A stretch of 64,000 nt of DNA, taken from the NCBI GenBank assembly GCA_002081555.1, contig KV920984.1, positions 68,024-132,023 on the forward strand. Direction: 5' to 3'. Both the position numbers and the translations under genes were made by a program. The DNA comes from Protostelium mycophagum (Eukaryota > Evosea > Variosea > Protosteliida > Protosteliaceae). A model generated the notes under the pieces. It did not search any database and had not been told where the DNA came from. It saw only the letters and a list, made by a program, of their open reading frames with translations. Shown in pieces: positions 59,468-64,000 of this stretch (within the stretch, counting starts at the first letter, position 1; the number at the start of each line of letters is the position of its first letter).

Positions 59468-59886
59468 CTCTGTTGTTGCTCTCCTGACAAAGGGTTTGCA
59501 ATCCGAGATGAGATCCGCTGCTTTTGAAATGATCAACTCCGCAAGTTTTGGCGGGAAAGAGGATCTACACTCCCGAGAAAAAATAAAATTAAATCATCAC
59601 AACACCAGCAACATCAAAATATACAGCGAGTCCCTGAACTGCATCAATTTTGCAAACAAGCCATCAACATAAGCGGGAGGATCATCAACAAACATCCAAA
59701 ACTATATGTTGTTCAGCTGAACGGTTATTGTTACGTTCAGGCCTGCAAAAATAGAAGAGGGACTGACGATTTTGAAAAATAATTTTTGCCTGCAGGTCAA
59801 TAAAATGACTGCGTCTGTGGTAAATATTTAAAATATTCTTAAGAAACTCTTGTTTACATTCTTTTATATGAGGATCTTTACAAGTG
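59468..59886. other. POLA1 upstream region
   Basis: ~420 bp between the POLA1 start and the stop of the SPRY gene. It contains the E2F-like site (listed separately) and AT-rich sequence. No gene seen. Confidence 0.5.
59546..59558 (-). promoter_or_regulatory. E2F/DP-like site upstream of POLA1
   Basis: Minus-strand TTTCCCGCCAAAA lies ~80 bp upstream of the POLA1 ATG and matches the classical E2F/DP consensus. POLA1 is a known E2F target in animals and plants, so the position makes sense. Caution: the same 9-mer GGCGGGAAA recurs inside introns across the window, so the match alone does not prove regulation. Confidence 0.45.
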
Positions 59887-61382
59887 TTATGACACATCCC
59901 CCTCCATCGGTGGCGCGGAGGGATTGAATGTTGGCTCAACATCAATCAAGTGCGATGGTGATCCGATGTTCTTTCTATCCAGGTATTTGTATGCTCCTCC
60001 AGGACCATATCCAATGGCAGGAGTGAAGGCATATGGCTTCACCGGGTCGTCTCCAAAGTTGAACTCTAGCGTGCACTTGCCATCTGCACCAACACAAGGG
60101 AAATAGACGTGATCTTGTCCACTGTGGGCAGAACCGAGGTCACGCCCGTTCAGAGTGAAGAAGACTGTCTGTGAGAAGGGTCGTAGTCCGACACCCACCG
60201 TATCGCCGCATCCCCATGGTGATGCGTATGACTGTCCTCCATAACCATCATTGATGAACTTGTGTCCGTCATCCTGAAATCATCAGCTTTAAAGCTATGA
60301 GACTAATTTGATGTACTGAGTGGTAGCCGATCGAGTTTTTGTTCCAACCAGGCAATCTGTAGGCAGGGTATGGCTTTGTGGCAAGCCCAACACCCACCAC
60401 AGTATTGCTCGACTTCTCGACCACTTTCACTTCGTAATAAAACAATTGGTCCACTGCACCATGTCATTGTCTATCTCTCAATATTATTGTTGTTTTTTGT
60501 GCAGAATCCTACGGAAAACATGATTGGATTGTCTCCATACGTGGTGTCTTGGAGACTTGGTCTTGAGAAGGACGAAAGAATGGGTAGTTTGTTTGTATCA
60601 TCGCATCTTGTTTTGTCTTAAAATGCAACATCTTTCCTTCCACCACTGTATCCCTACAGGTTATTCATTCTTCTGGAGAATAAATATTTTTCGATTTTAA
60701 AAACAAGTGTAGAGAATGACGTGTGATGAGATGAATGATCACCTCTGAACACGCCATTCACCAAACTCGGCACAAAAAGTCCATGCAGAAGCACCTTCAC
60801 ATCCTAAAATGTACTGAACGTGGTCAGGTGGAGGAAGTATATCTTGTGGAGGAAACTGCGTTGTGAAGAGATTTGAAGCTTGGAAAGCCTCATGTGGAGC
60901 TTCGTGATAGATACCGTGATAAAAACTTTTTGGATCACATGCAGGATTCATCGCGCCTGTAGATCCTTAGAATGAGCTGTCAAGAGGTAACGACTAATCA
61001 CCTGCTGTGTAAATATCTACGTTTCTTGACATAACTGTTGAATGATCGGGAGAAGCTAGCTCCTGATTTCGCGAGGGACATCTGCAGCAGGAGAGGATCA
61101 CTACGATTAAGACGATCAAGACGACGGTACCCACAATTCCTCCCACAACTGATCCGACTACGATTCCACATGCTGGCTGGTCAGTCCAGCAAATCACAGG
61201 TGATGAAGATTTAGCTTACATTGGTCGCACGATCCACCACCACCACTTCCATGATAGCCACCACCACCACCTCCGCCACCTCCGCCACCACCTCCACCAC
61301 CTCCACCACCGCCACCTCCTTTGGCAAGACAAGTCGAGATGAGCAGGAGGATCAAGAAGACTGTTGTGTGTGTTGTTGTCAT
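59887..61382 (-). CDS. Signal peptide - poly-Gly - TM - SPRY domain membrane protein
   Basis: ATG at 61382: MTTTHTTVFLILLLISTCLA (signal peptide), then a run of ~21 glycines coded by a (CCACC)n-type repeat, a short Cys-bearing ectodomain (GSGGGGSCDQ, WTDQPACG), TM helix IVVGSVVGGIVGTVVLIVLI and a Cys/Arg stop-transfer (SCCRCPSR). The cytosolic part contains a SPRY domain: YYEVKVVEKSSNTVVGVGLA, YRLPGWNKNSIGYHS, DDGHKFINDGYGGQSYASPW, GDTVGVGLRPFSQTVFFTLN and YFPCVGADGKCTLEFNFGD. A single TM followed by SPRY is the layout of yeast Ssh4/Ear1 ubiquitin-ligase adaptors; here a Pro-rich end (FNPSAPPMEGDVS) replaces clear PPxY motifs. Inferred role: endomembrane cargo adaptor or receptor. Confidence 0.8.
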
Positions 61383-61599
61383 GTTCTTTGTTGTGATGTG
61401 GACGAAATCAAGAAACACAAACCTGTCGGAAAAACGCGAACTTTCCAATACTTCACTGAATGATGCGAAAATTGCTCAAAGAACATCAGAACAACAATTG
61501 TTTTCTAAGCGGTTTTGTGCCTCATGTCTTTATTCTTTGTGAGGGAGTCTTTCCCACAGGTTTGTGTTTCTTGTTTTCATCCACATCTCAACAAAGAAC
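61383..61599. repeat. 44-bp imperfect inverted repeat flanking the SPRY gene start
   Basis: 61383-61426 and 61556-61599 are reverse complements over 44 nt with three mismatches. The left arm abuts the start codon of the SPRY gene (5' leader); the right arm is ~130 bp further upstream. It is consistent with a local inverted duplication. Confidence 0.85.
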
Positions 61600-61624
61600 A
61601 ACAATTGTTTTTTAAGCGGTTTTT
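61488..61624. repeat. 29-30 bp direct repeat, ~107 bp apart
   Basis: AGAACAACAATTGTTTTCTA.. at 61488-61516 recurs at 61595-61624 with one base changed and one extra T. The copies overlap or adjoin the arms of the inverted repeat, so the region was duplicated in both orientations. Each copy contains the palindrome ACAATTGT. Confidence 0.8.
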
Positions 61625-61911
61625 GCGGACAGTAAACCCTTTCGGATTTCGAAAGTTCTGTGGATGTTGAGTTGTGCATCTATCAGATTGACGGATAACA
61701 CAATAGCACAATAGTACAATGAGCATTGAGTGGCCATAATCCACGTCCTCCAAGCACCTATATCCCCACCTCCACACCGGCATTCTCCATTGTTTTTGTT
61801 TGCAAATCGTGAGCTTACACGGTGTAACACGTTGCTTCTATAATTACAAAGTACCAAGTAATCGCCTTTATATTGCTTGAATGTGCTCTTGCCACTTGTA
61901 GATAGTGCCTC

Positions 61912-64000
61912 TCAGTAGGACCCGTCAGAAAAATCGTCCCCATAGTAATCATCTTCTGATTGATAGCATCCGTAAAGATCGTCATCGTCATCGTCGTCAT
62001 CATATTCGTCTCCTCCAAAGACGTCGTGCCGGTGGAAGTCGCAGCAGTGATGATCATCATGAGATTGTGAGGATTCGCTCGAAAATGAAGAGGACGTGGA
62101 CAGATTGTCATCATCTGTGGTGATCAGTCAAATTTCGATGAAGTCTCACTCCTCACCTTGTTTAGGCAATTCCTGGAGGCTCTTCGGCTCTGTACACTTG
62201 TCAAAATGATGAAAGATCCTCATCTACAATCAAACCTGCTATTTTGTCTATCAGAAAGCATCCCGCGTCCCAGTTATCAGCGGGCAGCGGCTCAAAACTT
62301 CCGGTCAGTAATTCCCCCTCCTACAACGTCACATTCGAATATGACCCTTCTACAACGAGGTGACTCACCTGGCCTCCGGGGTTGTCTGTCCGCCATTCAA
62401 AAGAGAGGGGATTGTCACTCTTCAGCGAGATGATTTTGTATGAGGTGCCTTGCTGGTTGAGATAGCCTTGAATACGAGCGGGCGTCCATCCTGGTCCGCT
62501 CAAGTTAGTGATGCCGTAGTCGCTTTTAGGTGCATCTTTTCTCTGAAATTTCTCAGAAACTTCTGATAATCTTCTGGGTTGAAATACCTCTAACCATTTT
62601 CCTGAATTTCTTAAAACTCTCATGGACAGAAAATGGGCGGGAAATGGTGCCTTGGGTCCTCCATAGTCTAAAGCCAAAAGTTTGGCGAGCCCAGATTTCG
62701 CTGGGCGAATGAACACATCTGGGTTGATCTACATCGCCTCAGTCGAATTTTTGACGAAATTTCACCTTTGTCCGGTCTATTTTTCCGATCATAACCCCGA
62801 AACCGCGGAGGGCATATTTGTGTAATCTTGTTTCATAAGTTGTAGAACGGCGTGTCTTGTTGATCAAGTTATAATTCTTATTTATAGCTCTTCTCGCCCT
62901 GGTATTTTCAAATCACATCGTTGTAGATGGTGAAAATCACCTGTTTGTGGCCCAAACATTCTGGCCGTCGAAACCGACACAGCAACAGTCAATATCAAAA
63001 CCTAATAATACTTCTGCGGGGGATTTATACAATCGCAGGATGATCTGTACATCATTCAATAAAACTTGTCGACGTCGACATTTCCGTACTTGTATGTGGG
63101 GTAGGGGCCAGGGTCGGGTGGCAGTGACACTAAACTTTGAGCTAAAAATGAACATCTCTTCTTGGTTTGGTGCTTCGTAATTTTTTGAGATCACCTGGCA
63201 GCAATTATATTCTGACCTGTCTTAAATAGAGATATCTTCGAGATTTGTCGTACAAAACGACGAGTCATAGTTCTTTGAGTATGACCTCGTTGTAATACCA
63301 AGACATCATGACAGATACCGCGACATCTTACATCTAGGATCTCTCTGACTTTTTTGTCCGCGTCCTCCTGGTTCAAACCGTAGATAAAGACGTCGAGGTC
63401 ACTCTTTGGGTCTGTTGCAAGCGGATCATTGCTGATGAGACCCAGTATGGCCCCTCCTGCAATGAGCACATTGTCCCAATTTAGACCGTCAAAAGTCTTT
63501 CCAAAAAGTCGGCGGCGGAAGGAATCGAAGTCGGTACGTGGTTTGATGCTGCTGACGGCGGTGCGAGTGAGGTCGCGACTCTCGGGCATAAAATGTGTAA
63601 ATAACATGGCGCTCTTGAGCTGCAAGATGTCACTTGAAATTTGGTCGAAATTTGGTCACCTCTTCTGGGTCTAAAGGTTGTTTTACGAAACTTTCTGGCT
63701 CGTTGTAGACGTTGATCAGATTCAAATGAAGGTCCTCCAGCTCAGGATTCTGCCTGTCCGAAACAAACATTCTTCTGAATTTGTTTTCCAAATTCAAAAT
63801 TTCCGTTTGTTCGTATCTACAACCAGTCAGTCCATCTTCAACAGAAACTAATTTGTAAATATCATTTATGTGAAATTCTTCAACTCTGCTATTATTGTTT
63901 CTTGCCGTATGTTTTCTAACGGACAAATGTCAGGTAAATTCGACACATTATAATGATGTCATTATAATGATGTCATTATAATGATGTGGCAGTACTCACG
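61912..64000 (-). CDS. Nucleotidyltransferase-like domain protein with acidic tail (5' part beyond window)
   Basis: Exons from right to left: FHINDIYKLVSVEDGLTGCR; KSAMLFTHFMPESRDLTRTA; WDNVLIAGGAILGLISNDPL followed by PKSDLDVFIYGLNQEDADKK (GG ... DxD of a nucleotidyltransferase fold); NDVQIILRLYKSPAEVLLGF and DIDCCCVGFDGQNVWATNR; STTYETRLHKYALRGFGVMI; RPAKSGLAKLLALDYGG; and a last exon with an Asp/Glu/Ser-rich tail (YDDDDDDDLYGCYQSEDDYY). The order AGGAxLG ... SDxDxFxYG ... GFDIDxCCVxFDG ... TYExRLxKYAxRGF recurs in fungal and protist proteins that also carry ankyrin or PARP domains (recalled). The biochemical role is not established from sequence. A donor C|GTGAGT at 63998 and an intron to ~63913 show more exons lie beyond 64000. 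Confidence 0.65.
63946..63987. repeat. 14-bp tandem repeat, three perfect copies, in an intron
   Basis: CATTATAATGATGT is repeated three times without change at 63946, 63960 and 63974, within the intron of the right-edge gene. Each unit contains the palindrome ATTATAAT. Confidence 0.9.

Noticed and set aside
1-64000. Nematode origin, suggested by GGCGGGAAATTCAAATTT-like intron words
   Set aside because: 3' splice sites lack the nematode TTTTCAG consensus, there is no sign of trans-splicing, and the gene content (SUR2-like, ICA-NLR, RIIa, LRR-PP2C) does not favour it. The lineage is left open.

Overview
The window is nuclear DNA of a gene-dense, intron-rich eukaryote. About 29 protein genes and one tRNA gene fill 64 kb. 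Almost every protein gene is cut by short introns, mostly 30-60 nt, with GTGAG/GTAAG donors. Intergenic gaps are mostly 100-700 bp, and convergent genes can lie only ~15 bp apart. The gene set (mitochondrial RNA polymerase, NOG2, CorA-type transporter, 26S proteasome Rpn5, RPL11, ALG8, POLA1, HIBCH, Abitram, sphinganine-hydroxylase-like) is conserved across eukaryotes. A Sfi1/centrin-binding-repeat protein and a ropporin/RSP11-type RIIa protein point to centrioles and probably a flagellum. A MYRF-type self-cleaving chaperone domain, a STAND/NB-ARC ATPase, an LRR-PP2C phosphatase and a SPRY membrane protein suggest a unicellular relative of opisthokonts or an amoebozoan. The sequence does not settle the lineage.

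Layout, left to right. 1-3.1 kb: Sfi1-repeat gene (minus, cut by the window edge). 3.4-7.8 kb: GNAT acetyltransferase, an unknown acidic protein and a polytopic membrane protein (all minus). 8.7-11.7 kb: mitochondrial RNA polymerase (minus), divergent from NOG2/GNL2 (12.3-14.9 kb, plus). 15.4-16.4 kb: unknown minus gene, then ~1.2 kb without a recognised gene that ends in a 38-40 bp inverted repeat just ahead of a CorA-type transporter (17.6-20.0 kb, plus).

20.0-24.1 kb holds the most unusual gene. Reading frames and splice phases join an S74/ICA self-cleaving chaperone domain, a transmembrane helix and an NB-ARC (NLR-like) ATPase with a helical tail into one predicted polypeptide. It would be a membrane-tethered NLR whose N-terminal part could be released by autoproteolysis, as in MYRF transcription factors. 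It is followed on the minus strand by an LRR-PP2C phosphatase whose downstream exons encode a ubiquitin-like/RA and an EVH1-like domain (24.3-28.0 kb), a domain set like that of PHLPP but in a different order.

28-38 kb: Abitram (plus), TOM1/THH1-type 7TM protein (minus), Rpn5 (plus), secreted subtilase (minus), SUR2-like hydroxylase (minus). 38.4-46.6 kb: a truncated intronless DEAH-helicase-like ORF, an EF-hand protein with a possible frame break, a V-ATPase accessory (Ac45-like) gene preceded by an overlapping uORF, a small basic protein, HIBCH and the RIIa protein. 47-54 kb: a secreted protein, a polytopic transporter-like protein, RPL11 and ALG8. 53.8-59.5 kb: POLA1 (minus), with a tRNA-Gly(GCC) gene inside one intron and an E2F-like site upstream. 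59.9-64 kb: a signal-peptide/poly-Gly/TM/SPRY protein and a nucleotidyltransferase-like gene cut by the right edge.

The introns share short sequence modules (3' ends CTGACTCGTTGTAG|A, TTTGGCGGGAAA, TGACGTCA, GGCAGAGCCGCA) across unrelated genes. All gene models are hand-spliced from open frames, motif continuity and splice-site phase, so coordinates are CDS spans including introns. Family assignments come from recalled consensus motifs, not from searches.
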